DNA of 32,026 bases from Candidatus Rifleibacteriota bacterium (GTDB lineage: Bacteria > Riflebacteria > Ozemobacteria > Ozemobacterales > Ozemobacteraceae). Below the pieces are notes generated by a model. The model saw only the letters and a program-made list of their open reading frames with translations. It had not been told where the DNA came from and made no database searches. Shown here piece by piece: positions 15,109-23,306 of this stretch. The stretch spans positions 1 to 32,026 of the forward strand of contig JAKJFO010000027.1 in assembly GCA_022704885.1 (NCBI GenBank), written 5' to 3'. The first letter of the stretch is position 1. Each line of letters begins with the position of its first letter. The translations under genes were made by a program, and so were the position numbers.

Positions 15109-16504
15109 TACGGGGCAACAATTGTCAGCATGCTTTAAAAGCTTGTTCCTGCTGGCTACAGCATCATTCTGCTCACGGGTTTATATGCTTTCGAAGGAAA
15201 ATCTTTTTTCGTTCAGCAGCTACGCTCTTCGCGGTATATTTGACGATCTGACCATACCTTTCGCAATAACAGCTCTGGCAATGTATGCCGGAACCAGCAA
15301 GCTCTACAAATTCTCTTACTATATCAATCTGGCAACTGCTCTGTTAGTCTGTTTCGACTTCAGGCACTTCACACAGTTCGCAAGCAGAATAAACCGTGAC
15401 ATGCTTCAGCAGGAAATTTTTCTCTACTGGCTGCGGAGCGGCAGAACATTTTTTATTCCTCTGCTCATCGCTTTTGCAGCACTTCACAAATGTTTGATCA
15501 AAAAATTTGTCAACTTTTGCCAACCTGCTTTAATGTCAAGACGAGCTGGAATCTTTCTTGTTACAGCCTTTCTGCTGATAGTTATACAAAACCTGCGTCC
15601 TGAACTGTTACCGAGAGTCAACAATGATGAGTGGGACCGATATCTTGAAATTACCGCATCGCTAAATCGATGTCGTCTCAATAATTCATCTTTTCATTGC
15701 CTCTTCTCGTTGACTCTTACAGATATGGCTGTATCACCGACACAAATATTCTGGGAAAGCTCATTTCCTGATAAATTTCCAGCAGAGTTCGATGAGCTGG
15801 CTGCCCGCAAACAGAAATTTCTTACCCTTCAGGCAAAAGAAAAACTCTGGTTGCATCAGGGCTTTCATGAGGCGGGGGAAGAAGGAAATTCCATAGAGGC
15901 TGTCACAAAAGCCTTTGCCGCAGACTATACAGGAGTAGAAATCGATCTTCATTACATAGAGAGCGAGCAAGAAATTATTGTCAGTCACGACATGCCTGCC
16001 AGATTTGACAGACAAAAAATTCTGACACTTGACAGACTTTTTCAGGAATCACCATTTAATCAGAAAACCTCTTGCTATCTCTGGCTGGATTTTAAAAACC
16101 TCAATTATGGCAATGCATCAGAAGCTCTGAACCTGCTTGCAGCAATAGTTCGCAAGAATTATTCAAGCGAGCATGTTCTGGTGGAATCAAGCAATCCATT
16201 CATGGTCAGAAAAATTAGCCAGGCAGGGCTGAAGGCTGTCTGGGGAGTATTTTATGGGCTTAGTTCTGCAAAATTCAGCACAGACAATATCGAAATTATA
16301 AAAACCATGGCTGTACTTAGCCAATGCTCGATGATTTCATTGCCATGGCAGGTCTACGATGAACAGGCAATAAAGCTGCTCAAAGATTTCCCGACTGCCG
16401 TATACACAGTCAACGATACCAATGAAATCAAGAAATTTCTTACTATTCCATCGGTAAAAATAGTTCTCACTGACCTGACAGATTTCAGGCCTGAAAATGA
16501 ATAA
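15068..16504 (+). CDS. Membrane-anchored GDPD-like phosphodiesterase, altered active site
   Basis: The 478-residue protein has about four to five membrane segments in residues 20-180, a periplasmic linker, and a C-terminal GDPD (glycerophosphodiester phosphodiesterase) TIM barrel from about 258 on. The GDPD landmarks are H263 (of the usual HRG), E291-I-D293, S-H307-D, and a final V-L-T-D-L strand. The residue after H263 is Gln rather than the usual Arg, and the E-N-T motif reads G-N-S. Typical GDPDs hydrolyse glycerophosphodiesters; a wall or glycan phosphodiester would be a logical extracytoplasmic substrate. The start overlaps DUF2304 by 41 bases; a later Met at residue 40 would remove part of the first membrane segment, so 15068 is kept. 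The end overlaps the next gene by eight bases. Confidence 0.75.
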   Translation: MNSEIPKKIQAKADTGQQLSACFKSLFLLATASFCSRVYMLSKENLFSFSSYALRGIFDDLTIPFAITALAMYAGTSKLYKFSYYINLATALLVCFDFRHFTQFASRINRDMLQQEIFLYWLRSGRTFFIPLLIAFAALHKCLIKKFVNFCQPALMSRRAGIFLVTAFLLIVIQNLRPELLPRVNNDEWDRYLEITASLNRCRLNNSSFHCLFSLTLTDMAVSPTQIFWESSFPDKFPAEFDELAARKQKFLTLQAKEKLWLHQGFHEAGEEGNSIEAVTKAFAADYTGVEIDLHYIESEQEIIVSHDMPARFDRQKILTLDRLFQESPFNQKTSCYLWLDFKNLNYGNASEALNLLAAIVRKNYSSEHVLVESSNPFMVRKISQAGLKAVWGVFYGLSSAKFSTDNIEIIKTMAVLSQCSMISLPWQVYDEQAIKLLKDFPTAVYTVNDTNEIKKFLTIPSVKIVLTDLTDFRPENE

Positions 16505-18329
16505 TAACAATACAGCAGAAGTCTGCTTCATAGACTTCCCATTCAAGTTATACTGCGCATCCATTCTGGTCAACACATTATATGTGGCATTTGTTCTTGA
16601 GCCTGAAATCGACTGGTATTTTTCCCTTGCGATGTTACACGGCTTTTTTAACAGTCTTTTTTTCCCGCTTATAATTATTTACCTTGCTGGCAAAACCATC
16701 AATCATCGAATATTGCCCGGGCGTCTGTCAGCTCTGCTGATTTTGATTGCCAGCTCCTTACCAATGATAGATACAGTTCACATAAGGTCGACGATGACCA
16801 GATTCAGCTGGTCTGTATGGCACGATTTAAACTGGTATGCGATAAAAGCAACCATCTTCAGTGATTCATCATATCTTATGCTTATCAGCTTACTCCCGGC
16901 GGTGATGCTGCTCGCACTCGTGCACTTCAGAAAATCCACGAAGTCGGTGAATACATTTGCAGGACATAATTTTATCGAATATGTGGGAAATGCCGTTTTA
17001 ATCATTCTTTTCTTCAAGCTTTTTTTCCCGGTTGAATATTACCAATCAGACAGCCGCTTCACCCCTCGTGTTGAAAAAGCAACCGGCCAGAATATGATAC
17101 TCAACACACTTGCAAATGGTGCGACTGCTGGATTTTTCAGTATTCCGGCGGCGGCAGCCAATCAAACAGGCAGAAAATTTCAGCCATATTCTGCCGCTGA
17201 AAGGGCTGAACTGACACAACTTGGGCTGCTGCCTGCATATTCAGAGAATAAAAACACACCAGAACCAGCATACGACCGTATTGTATTACTGGTTTTTGAG
17301 TCACTGGCAATGGAATACTTTCATTCTTATAACCAGTCTATCCCGAAAGAAACCACTGATTTCTTCGACCTGCTCATGTCTGAGAATCCATACAGCACTA
17401 ATCACTATACCTCTGGAACTCCCACTCTGAATGGGTTATACGCGATTCTATGTTCAAGAATCCCTTTCATTAAAGGACAGACGCTCTCCTCTGGTGAAAA
17501 GAGCTTACCCCATATCTTCAGATCAACAACATCAGGAAATTCCTGGTTTGTCCGTGGAGTAAGCAAATTTTACGGAGGCGAACACCTTATCAAAAAAAGA
17601 CTCGGGTTCAACCAGCTTATCGCCTATGAAGAGCTTGCAAGCGAATACCCAGAGCCTCCTTTAAACGCCTGGGGATATCGCGACGACATAGTTCTTGAGC
17701 GAACCCTCAGACTAATGAAGTCTGAAAAAGAAAAAAAATATCTGATTCTGGCCAGTCTGATCGATCAACATCAGCCGCCACATTATTGCGGAATCGAACG
17801 AGACAGGCTACCCAAGGCTGTAGCTGACCACCCCAGCCCGATAATTCCAAGCATATACTGGGCTAACCACCTGCTGCGGAATTTTATTACCAGTCTGGAA
17901 CTGGAGGGATTATTAGATGAACGGACACTGATTGTTGTAACTTCCGACCACTACCCTCTGGCCGGCTATGGCCACAAAGAACTGGTTCAGGCATCATCCT
18001 ACGATACCCTTGGTAAAATTCCACTGATCTTCATCTCAAAGAATCATGCCCCATTTGCGGCATTCGATAAGACGAAACTGAGCTGCCAGCTCGACCTGGC
18101 ACCGACACTATGCCATCTTGCCGGGATCGAGATTCCTGAATCTTTTCTTGGGCATAACCTTCTCAATCCTGCTTCACCAGACAGAACTATGGGTTTTTTC
18201 AACGATACGTTAATCTTGAGAAATAGTTCTGAAGAAATAGCAGTGGATGTCAAGGCGCCAGACATCCAGAACGATGCAATGACAAAATGGATAAACAATC
18301 TTTTCGTAACAGTGCCAGACAGACTCTGA
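16497..18329 (+). CDS. LtaS/sulfatase-family membrane phosphotransferase
   Basis: The 610-residue protein has five membrane segments in the first ~180 residues and a large extracytoplasmic alkaline-phosphatase-superfamily domain from about 255. This is the architecture of lipoteichoic acid synthase, OpgB and phosphoethanolamine transferases. Candidate active-site parts are E268 (LLVFESLA), a nucleophilic Thr in T-S-G-T308-P-T310-L-N-G-L, D-Q-H at about 423-425, and S-D484-H485. The family moves glycerol-phosphate or phosphoethanolamine from phospholipid to a polymer or cleaves sulfate/phosphate esters. The preceding GDPD-like gene makes a glycerophosphate link attractive but unproved. It overlaps the upstream gene by eight bases (coupled). 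It converges with the STT3-like gene, with 13 bases between stops and no evident terminator. Confidence 0.78.
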   Translation: MNNNNTAEVCFIDFPFKLYCASILVNTLYVAFVLEPEIDWYFSLAMLHGFFNSLFFPLIIIYLAGKTINHRILPGRLSALLILIASSLPMIDTVHIRSTMTRFSWSVWHDLNWYAIKATIFSDSSYLMLISLLPAVMLLALVHFRKSTKSVNTFAGHNFIEYVGNAVLIILFFKLFFPVEYYQSDSRFTPRVEKATGQNMILNTLANGATAGFFSIPAAAANQTGRKFQPYSAAERAELTQLGLLPAYSENKNTPEPAYDRIVLLVFESLAMEYFHSYNQSIPKETTDFFDLLMSENPYSTNHYTSGTPTLNGLYAILCSRIPFIKGQTLSSGEKSLPHIFRSTTSGNSWFVRGVSKFYGGEHLIKKRLGFNQLIAYEELASEYPEPPLNAWGYRDDIVLERTLRLMKSEKEKKYLILASLIDQHQPPHYCGIERDRLPKAVADHPSPIIPSIYWANHLLRNFITSLELEGLLDERTLIVVTSDHYPLAGYGHKELVQASSYDTLGKIPLIFISKNHAPFAAFDKTKLSCQLDLAPTLCHLAGIEIPESFLGHNLLNPASPDRTMGFFNDTLILRNSSEEIAVDVKAPDIQNDAMTKWINNLFVTVPDRL

Positions 18330-18342
18330 TCATATCGCCGGG

Positions 18343-20562
18343 CTATTCTGCCAGAGCCTCTTCCCTGCTGACAATCTCAAGATTCGATGATACATCATGT
18401 CCATCCAGAACATCAGATTCACTAACGGACAACTTTGCCAGTTTTTCGACCCCATCAGCATCTTTGATAGCAATTTTATAAAAGGGTTCTGTTTGTATCC
18501 GCCCCCGGGTATAGTCTGTCGAATACGGCAGGATAACCTCAGTCATCTCCTTGGCCAGACATTTCTTCTTATACAGGAACTCTATTTCACCTATCGTCAA
18601 ACCGATCGAAACAACGATTTCTGACGCGTTATGGTTAGCCATATTGAGCCTCGCACCAGAAACCTTCTCAAAAAGAACATAAGGAGACATTGTCTGGCTG
18701 TCACTTTTCGCACCATAAACAACTCTGAAATGAGACCCGGTTTTAAAACCGGCGCGGGGCGTTATAGCCAGATTATCCCGCAACCATTTATAGAAAAAAT
18801 CTTCTGAATTTTCGTTAGAGGTTTTTACATCATAACCCAGCACGTATTCTGGCTTTTCTGGTAAAGATTTAAAAGTTGACCAGTATTTGTAAGTCTCTTC
18901 TGGAAATATTCGAAAAGTCGACATGTAAATGTACCTGATTCGGTATTTTTCACACAATCTTAGGGCTTCTTCTTCCGTCTTAGAGGAGAAAACATCAGCC
19001 ATGGTCTTATAACCCCACATGGCATTATTAACTACAGATGGACGTCTGGCATAGTACCCAATAAAATTTCCCTCATCCCAGTAAGACAAAATTCCGTATT
19101 CGGGCTTATCATCGTCGTAATAACCTGAGGTTTCGGGGGTGTTGTCCCTTATCCAGTTGAATGCTTCTACCTGCTCCTTCGACAAAGTCGAAACATTCAG
19201 ATTTACAAAATAGCCCTGCACCGACTGCAGAACAAACAATGGTAAAAAGAACAACAGCAACAAAATGACTCGTTGTTTTTCGCGGGCAAATTCCAAATTC
19301 ATCAGGCGCCATAAAAGATGGTAACTGACCGCGAGGAAAATACCAGAACCGACTGTGAGCCAACGGATAAATCTGATCTGTCTGAAGGCAAGGAGCAACA
19401 TGAGCGTGATCCAGTAGCGCAAAAAATCAGCTTGAGGCTTTTCGAGACAATCCCATTTCAAAAACACAAAAAGAGGCAACAGGATAATTCCATATCCGAA
19501 AAAACTCAATACACCTTTAAGGTTGGCATGATTATTTACGAGCTTTTGCAGCTCCAGCGACGGAAGCATTTCGCTGATGGTCTTATGAATGTGATCTTTC
19601 TGAAAAAGAAACCCGGAAGCCTGCAGCAGTTGCTCCTGAAAGACAACTGCAAGAAAAGCACAAGCCCCTGCCAGCCAGAACAGGCCAATCATCCGCGAAT
19701 AGCCTTTAGTTTTCAGACTAGAGAGTAAAAAGCAACTTAAACCTCCAATTGCGATACAAAATGGTTGAAAATAGCTGTATTTGGATATAGAAAACAGCTC
19801 ACCTGTCATATCGATACGCAAACACATAATCAGATTAACTGCAGCAGCAGTAAACATTGTTGAAAAGGCGAATTCTAGATAAGATAAAGCATCTTCCTGA
19901 TCAGCCAGCCACAGATAAAAACCATATACAGTAGCAAACAGGAAAAACAGCGGCGAGCCGGTCCATGTAGCGGGAAGAGCAACAGCAGCCAGACAGCCGG
20001 AATATTGCCAGACCCTATCGCCTGTTCCCGACAATAGGAGGTAAGAACAGATCCAAACCCAGATCAGAAATGAAATGAGGAAGTCATAGTCAAGCAACAA
20101 ATAGCCGCTGATAAATTTTGCTGCACCGCAGGGCAACATGAAAAAGCAGCATAGGATGAAAAAAGTCATTCTTTTAGACAGTCGACTGGCTGTGTACACA
20201 AGCATTACCGCAGTAAGCCAGGTAAAAAAAACAGGAAGCATTCCAGCAATTTTTATCGGATCGATCCCACAATCAGGAAATAAAGAAAAGAATGCTACTA
20301 CAGTGTGATATAAAAACCAAAGATAAAATGGGCCAAAGCCATGACGAACCTCGTATGGATAGCACGAATAGTTGTCGTGCTCCAGCACTCGACCCTTGAG
20401 TATAGACTGTTCCAGCAGACGGGTAAAAAGAACGGAATCGGGGTCGCGTTGAGCGAACTGCCCTGACAACGGATACAATTCGAATAAATGGGCACTTAAC
20501 CAAAGCAATGAAACAGTCGATAGTATAACCAATATAGTTATTCGTAACTTGAAGTTAGTCAT
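18343..20562 (-). CDS. STT3/AglB-like oligosaccharyltransferase
   Basis: From the chosen start the protein has 739 residues, with about 12-13 membrane segments followed by a C-terminal soluble domain. Two features match the STT3/PglB/AglB family. First, an early extracytoplasmic loop carries the R-D-P-D-S motif followed about 22 residues later by H-D-N-Y-S-C-Y-P-Y, like the catalytic first loop D-x-D...F-D-P-Y-x-N-Y-P. Second, S-Y-W-D-E-G-N-F-I near the start of the soluble part, followed by R-R-P-S-V-V-N-N, resembles the W-W-D-Y-G signature with its downstream R-P-T-x-x-D-N. Such enzymes transfer lipid-linked glycans to Asn of exported proteins. A GT-C family 39/83 transferase is the alternative. 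The upstream Met at 20595 overlaps the -10 box region, whereas ATG at 20562 has AAGGAA upstream, so 20562 is chosen. Confidence 0.68.
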   Translation of the reverse strand: MTNFKLRITILVILSTVSLLWLSAHLFELYPLSGQFAQRDPDSVLFTRLLEQSILKGRVLEHDNYSCYPYEVRHGFGPFYLWFLYHTVVAFFSLFPDCGIDPIKIAGMLPVFFTWLTAVMLVYTASRLSKRMTFFILCCFFMLPCGAAKFISGYLLLDYDFLISFLIWVWICSYLLLSGTGDRVWQYSGCLAAVALPATWTGSPLFFLFATVYGFYLWLADQEDALSYLEFAFSTMFTAAAVNLIMCLRIDMTGELFSISKYSYFQPFCIAIGGLSCFLLSSLKTKGYSRMIGLFWLAGACAFLAVVFQEQLLQASGFLFQKDHIHKTISEMLPSLELQKLVNNHANLKGVLSFFGYGIILLPLFVFLKWDCLEKPQADFLRYWITLMLLLAFRQIRFIRWLTVGSGIFLAVSYHLLWRLMNLEFAREKQRVILLLLFFLPLFVLQSVQGYFVNLNVSTLSKEQVEAFNWIRDNTPETSGYYDDDKPEYGILSYWDEGNFIGYYARRPSVVNNAMWGYKTMADVFSSKTEEEALRLCEKYRIRYIYMSTFRIFPEETYKYWSTFKSLPEKPEYVLGYDVKTSNENSEDFFYKWLRDNLAITPRAGFKTGSHFRVVYGAKSDSQTMSPYVLFEKVSGARLNMANHNASEIVVSIGLTIGEIEFLYKKKCLAKEMTEVILPYSTDYTRGRIQTEPFYKIAIKDADGVEKLAKLSVSESDVLDGHDVSSNLEIVSREEALAE

Positions 20563-20596
20563 GAAAAAATTAATTCCTTGAACTTTTACTGGCATG

Positions 20597-20625
20597 ATTA
20601 TACACTTCTAAAGTTCGCGTGACCA
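20597..20625 (-). promoter_or_regulatory. Leftward promoter of STT3-like gene
   Basis: On the minus strand, TGGTCA (plus-strand 20620-20625, 4 of 6 matches) and a perfect TATAAT (plus-strand 20597-20602) are spaced by exactly 17 bases. Transcription would begin near 20590, inside or just past the first possible Met codon (20593-20595), which supports the downstream ATG at 20562 as the real start. Confidence 0.6.
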
Positions 20626-20636
20626 TAAATTTAGGC

Positions 20637-20664
20637 TTGACATTCCCGAGTTGCCCACTATATT
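20637..20664 (+). promoter_or_regulatory. Rightward promoter of pilin gene
   Basis: A perfect TTGACA at 20637-20642 and TATATT at 20659-20664 (5 of 6) are separated by 16 bases. It is one of the strongest promoter-like sequences in the window, as expected for a highly expressed major pilin. It is back-to-back with the STT3-like promoter, with only 11 bases between the two -35 hexamers, so a regulator bound there would affect both genes. Confidence 0.65.
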
Positions 20665-20692
20665 GCACATAGCAAACCGGGAGGAGGGTTTT

Positions 20693-21280
20693 ATGAAATT
20701 GAAAAGATCGGGCTTTACCCTGATGGAAATCATGGTAGTTATTATCGTTATCGCAGTTCTGGCATCAGTTGCCGGTCCTATGATCGGCTCTATAACAGAC
20801 CAGGGCCGCGCATCTGCCACCAAGTCAAAACTGTCAGGTCTTAAAAGTGCTCTTCTGACTTACCAGAGTGATGTGGGCCGCTTTCCATACGTTGGATGTG
20901 CAGACAATTCACAAGTTGCGAAAGCATACAATGAGGCAGACGCAAAGCTTCTTGGTGACGCGATGAATGTCAATGTACTGGTAAATGAACAAATAGGCAA
21001 TGGTAGTGATGCTGCTTCGAACTTTAGAATCAAGAACTACAATCGCAGATGGAAAGGTCCATACATGGATTCCGACCCGTCAGACTTCATGCTTGACTCC
21101 TGGGGAGTCAAAATTAAATACCAGGCTCACAAAGCTAAAAACAACATCTACCTCTGGTCCAGCGGTCCAGACATGGCACACGGCGCGATAGAAGATGCAA
21201 TTAACGTTGAAAAGACCGAGTCAGGCAATGAAGACGATATTGCAATAAGTATTGCCCGCACAAGAAAAACATTTAACTGA
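20693..21280 (+). CDS. Type IV pilin / GspG-like major pseudopilin
   Basis: The filament subunit has 195 residues. It starts with a very short basic leader (MKLKRSG) and the class III signal G|FTLMEIMVVIIVIAVLASVA: prepilin peptidase should cut after G7, and E12 is the conserved Glu-5 of the mature protein. The rest resembles GspG: a long N-terminal helix, then the C-terminal section with G-P-Y-M...D-S-W-G and W-S-S-G-P-D ending in D-D-I-A, like the calcium-loop region of major pseudopilins. Apart from one Cys (C69) there is no disulfide-loop pair as in Pseudomonas PilA. One Asn sequon, N103-G-S, is present. Ribosome site GGAGGAGGG is the best in the window. The open frame extends upstream to 20651, but that region is the promoter. 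Confidence 0.9.
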   Translation: MKLKRSGFTLMEIMVVIIVIAVLASVAGPMIGSITDQGRASATKSKLSGLKSALLTYQSDVGRFPYVGCADNSQVAKAYNEADAKLLGDAMNVNVLVNEQIGNGSDAASNFRIKNYNRRWKGPYMDSDPSDFMLDSWGVKIKYQAHKAKNNIYLWSSGPDMAHGAIEDAINVEKTESGNEDDIAISIARTRKTFN

Positions 21281-21340
21281 ATGCAGTTAGCGAGCTTATA
21301 TTGGCAGAAGTCCGATCTCTGACTTTTCCGCTCTCCCTTC

Positions 21341-21377
21341 AGCACAGGCTGCAACACACAAAGTTGCAGCCTGTGCT
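21341..21377 (+). terminator. 15-bp hairpin between pilin and pilMN (terminator/attenuator)
   Basis: AGCACAGGCTGCAAC (21341-21355) and GTTGCAGCCTGTGCT (21363-21377) are perfect inverse complements around a seven-base loop. The bases that follow (GGTTTAAGTTGTTCTTC) are T-rich but not a clean T run, so partial termination is likely. It lies 60 bases after the pilin stop and 30 bases before the pilM-pilN start, where it would lower expression of the assembly genes relative to the pilin and protect the pilin mRNA 3' end. Confidence 0.7.
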
Positions 21378-21407
21378 GGTTTAAGTTGTTCTTCAGGTAT
21401 GTAAAAG

Positions 21408-23297
21408 ATGGCCGAACAAGCAGCATCAGAAGGTTTTGAATCATTTGTAGCCGTTGATATCGGCTCGTTTTCGCTGAAGTTTGCTTATGTTCAGAAAAAC
21501 GAGAATGGCGGCTTCGTGCTCAAAACCCTGGCACAACTGAATATTCCGCCTTACGAGCAGGAAATCGACGCCGAAAAGCGCGAAACCATGAGCAAAGACG
21601 ATGTGCGCGAGCACTGTCTCAAGGAACTACGCCAGTTCTTGACCACACATATCACCGAACTGCTCTACGATAACGAAATTGTCACCAAACGTGCGATCAC
21701 CTTTGCTTCAAACCGCGAAGTGACGATTCGCTGCATCGAGATTCCACCCGTTGTCGAAGCAGAAAAACTGCCCGACGCGGTTACCGCTGAGGCCAACAAA
21801 CAGATGCCCTTTTCTATGGGCAATGCCGTTCTTGGTTACCACGTGCAGGGCGATACCATGCGCGACGAAAAGGCCCTCACCCAGATCATGGTTGCAGCCC
21901 TGCAAAAAGACATCATCGACTACATCAACCTCAACCTCAAAGGCGCAGGACTTGCCAACGAAGGCATTCTCACCATGCCGCAGGCGCTCGAACTGGCGCT
22001 GGAAAAGCAGATGGCTCCATACGCCTCGGGCGACAAAAAGGTCGGCATCATCCACTGCGGAAATTCTACCACATCGGTAATGATCTACAAAAACGGCAAG
22101 ATCCAATTTTTCCGCGACATCAACATGGCAGGCGCAACCATTACCGAGGCCATCTATGCCGGCGGCGAAGTCGATGGCCAGCAGATAACGTTTAAACATC
22201 TCAACGAAGCCACCGAACTGAAACACAAACTTGGCGTCATGCCGCCGGACGAGATGCAGGAATTGAAAGGTGCGGAGAAATTCGCAGCACAGAAGATATT
22301 TGAAACAGTAGAAAAGATTTTTCAACATATTCAGCTGTCAATCAGCTTTTACATCTCACAAACCGGCGAAACCGGCCTCGACAAGATCATTTTAACCGGC
22401 GGCTCAGCTGGCATGAACAATTTTAAAGAGTTCATTGAAGAAAGCCTCGAGGTATCGACCTCGCTTGCCCAGCCTTTTTCGCGAATGACCATCGGCGAGA
22501 TCAAATACGATGAAGAAAAGCGCGAACTCGAAGCGCCGGCCCTGACGCCTATTCTCGGCACCGCCCTCTATCAGGGCGAAAAAGAGATCATCAACTTCAT
22601 CGACATACTTTTCCCTAATCGCAAAACTCAGAGCATGAACATTTCCGGAGTCAGCTCCAAATTTGGCGGGAATCTTTCCGCAAAACTTTTCGAGCTCGAC
22701 GAGACCAAGCTGAGAATCCTGGCTGGCCTGCTGGCCGGCATACTTGCCCTGGCAGGACTATACCCTGTATTGAAGATAAGACAGAAGGTAAACGATTCAA
22801 AAGAAAGCCAGAAAAAGATGACCAAGGATCTGCAGCGTCTTAACGCCTCACAAGGCGACATCACTGCACTTCTGGCTGAACAGACAAGACTGGGCGGCCT
22901 GCAAAGCCTGAGCAGCGAATTGGGCAAACTGCGAATCATAAATTCGGGTATAATCATTGAGCTGGCAAGCGCCACGCCGTCACAGATTTTTCTTACCGAA
23001 ATTACCTTTAACACTACCATCACTCCACCCACCTTCAAGCTTCAGGGGCATGCCGACAACTCAGACTCAGTCTTCGAATACCTTAACATTCTTGGCAAAT
23101 CTACTGTTTTTGACACCCCGGCGCTTGAATCAACTACCGAAATGCCGATCGATGATACACGCTACTTCATAAGATTCGCACTAAATGGTAAAATTAATGT
23201 AGAGGCGTTGAAAAAAATGGCTGGAATCTCTACAGAAGAAACAACTCCTGATGAAGGAGCTGGCACTGATTCTGGCGGTGGCGATTTTTTCGAATAG
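21408..23297 (+). CDS. PilM-PilN fusion, pilus inner-membrane assembly protein
   Basis: Two normally separate proteins are joined in this 629-residue protein. Residues ~9-395 are a PilM-type actin-like ATPase: A-V-D-I-G-S-F-S-L-K-F phosphate loop, Y-D-N-E...S-N-R-E-V-T-I-R-C-I-E-I-P, a second G-I-I-H-C-G-N-S-T-T-S-V loop, and T-G-G-S-A-G-M. Residues ~396-600 are PilN-like: N-F-I-D-I-L-F-P (the equivalent of the PilN N-terminus I-N-L-L-P that binds PilM), one membrane helix at about 436-456, a coiled coil (457-490) and a ferredoxin-like periplasmic domain. A cytoplasmic actin-like domain, one helix and a ferredoxin-like domain is also the layout of GspL of type II secretion. A short acidic/Gly-rich tail ends the protein. 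pilO-like starts nine bases downstream. ATG 21408 has only a weak AGG ribosome site. Confidence 0.88.
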   Translation: MAEQAASEGFESFVAVDIGSFSLKFAYVQKNENGGFVLKTLAQLNIPPYEQEIDAEKRETMSKDDVREHCLKELRQFLTTHITELLYDNEIVTKRAITFASNREVTIRCIEIPPVVEAEKLPDAVTAEANKQMPFSMGNAVLGYHVQGDTMRDEKALTQIMVAALQKDIIDYINLNLKGAGLANEGILTMPQALELALEKQMAPYASGDKKVGIIHCGNSTTSVMIYKNGKIQFFRDINMAGATITEAIYAGGEVDGQQITFKHLNEATELKHKLGVMPPDEMQELKGAEKFAAQKIFETVEKIFQHIQLSISFYISQTGETGLDKIILTGGSAGMNNFKEFIEESLEVSTSLAQPFSRMTIGEIKYDEEKRELEAPALTPILGTALYQGEKEIINFIDILFPNRKTQSMNISGVSSKFGGNLSAKLFELDETKLRILAGLLAGILALAGLYPVLKIRQKVNDSKESQKKMTKDLQRLNASQGDITALLAEQTRLGGLQSLSSELGKLRIINSGIIIELASATPSQIFLTEITFNTTITPPTFKLQGHADNSDSVFEYLNILGKSTVFDTPALESTTEMPIDDTRYFIRFALNGKINVEALKKMAGISTEETTPDEGAGTDSGGGDFFE

Positions 23298-23306
23298 GAT
23301 AATTCC

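Noticed and set aside
20637..20692. Sigma-54 (-24/-12) promoter for the pilin
   Set aside because: Many type IV pilin genes use one, but no TGGCAC-N5-TTGC pattern is present; a TTGACA/TATATT pair is.
21708..22328. 206-codon minus-strand frame inside pilM-pilN
   Set aside because: It is antisense to well-defined PilM motifs, with Phe/Val/Asp-rich composition typical of shadow frames.
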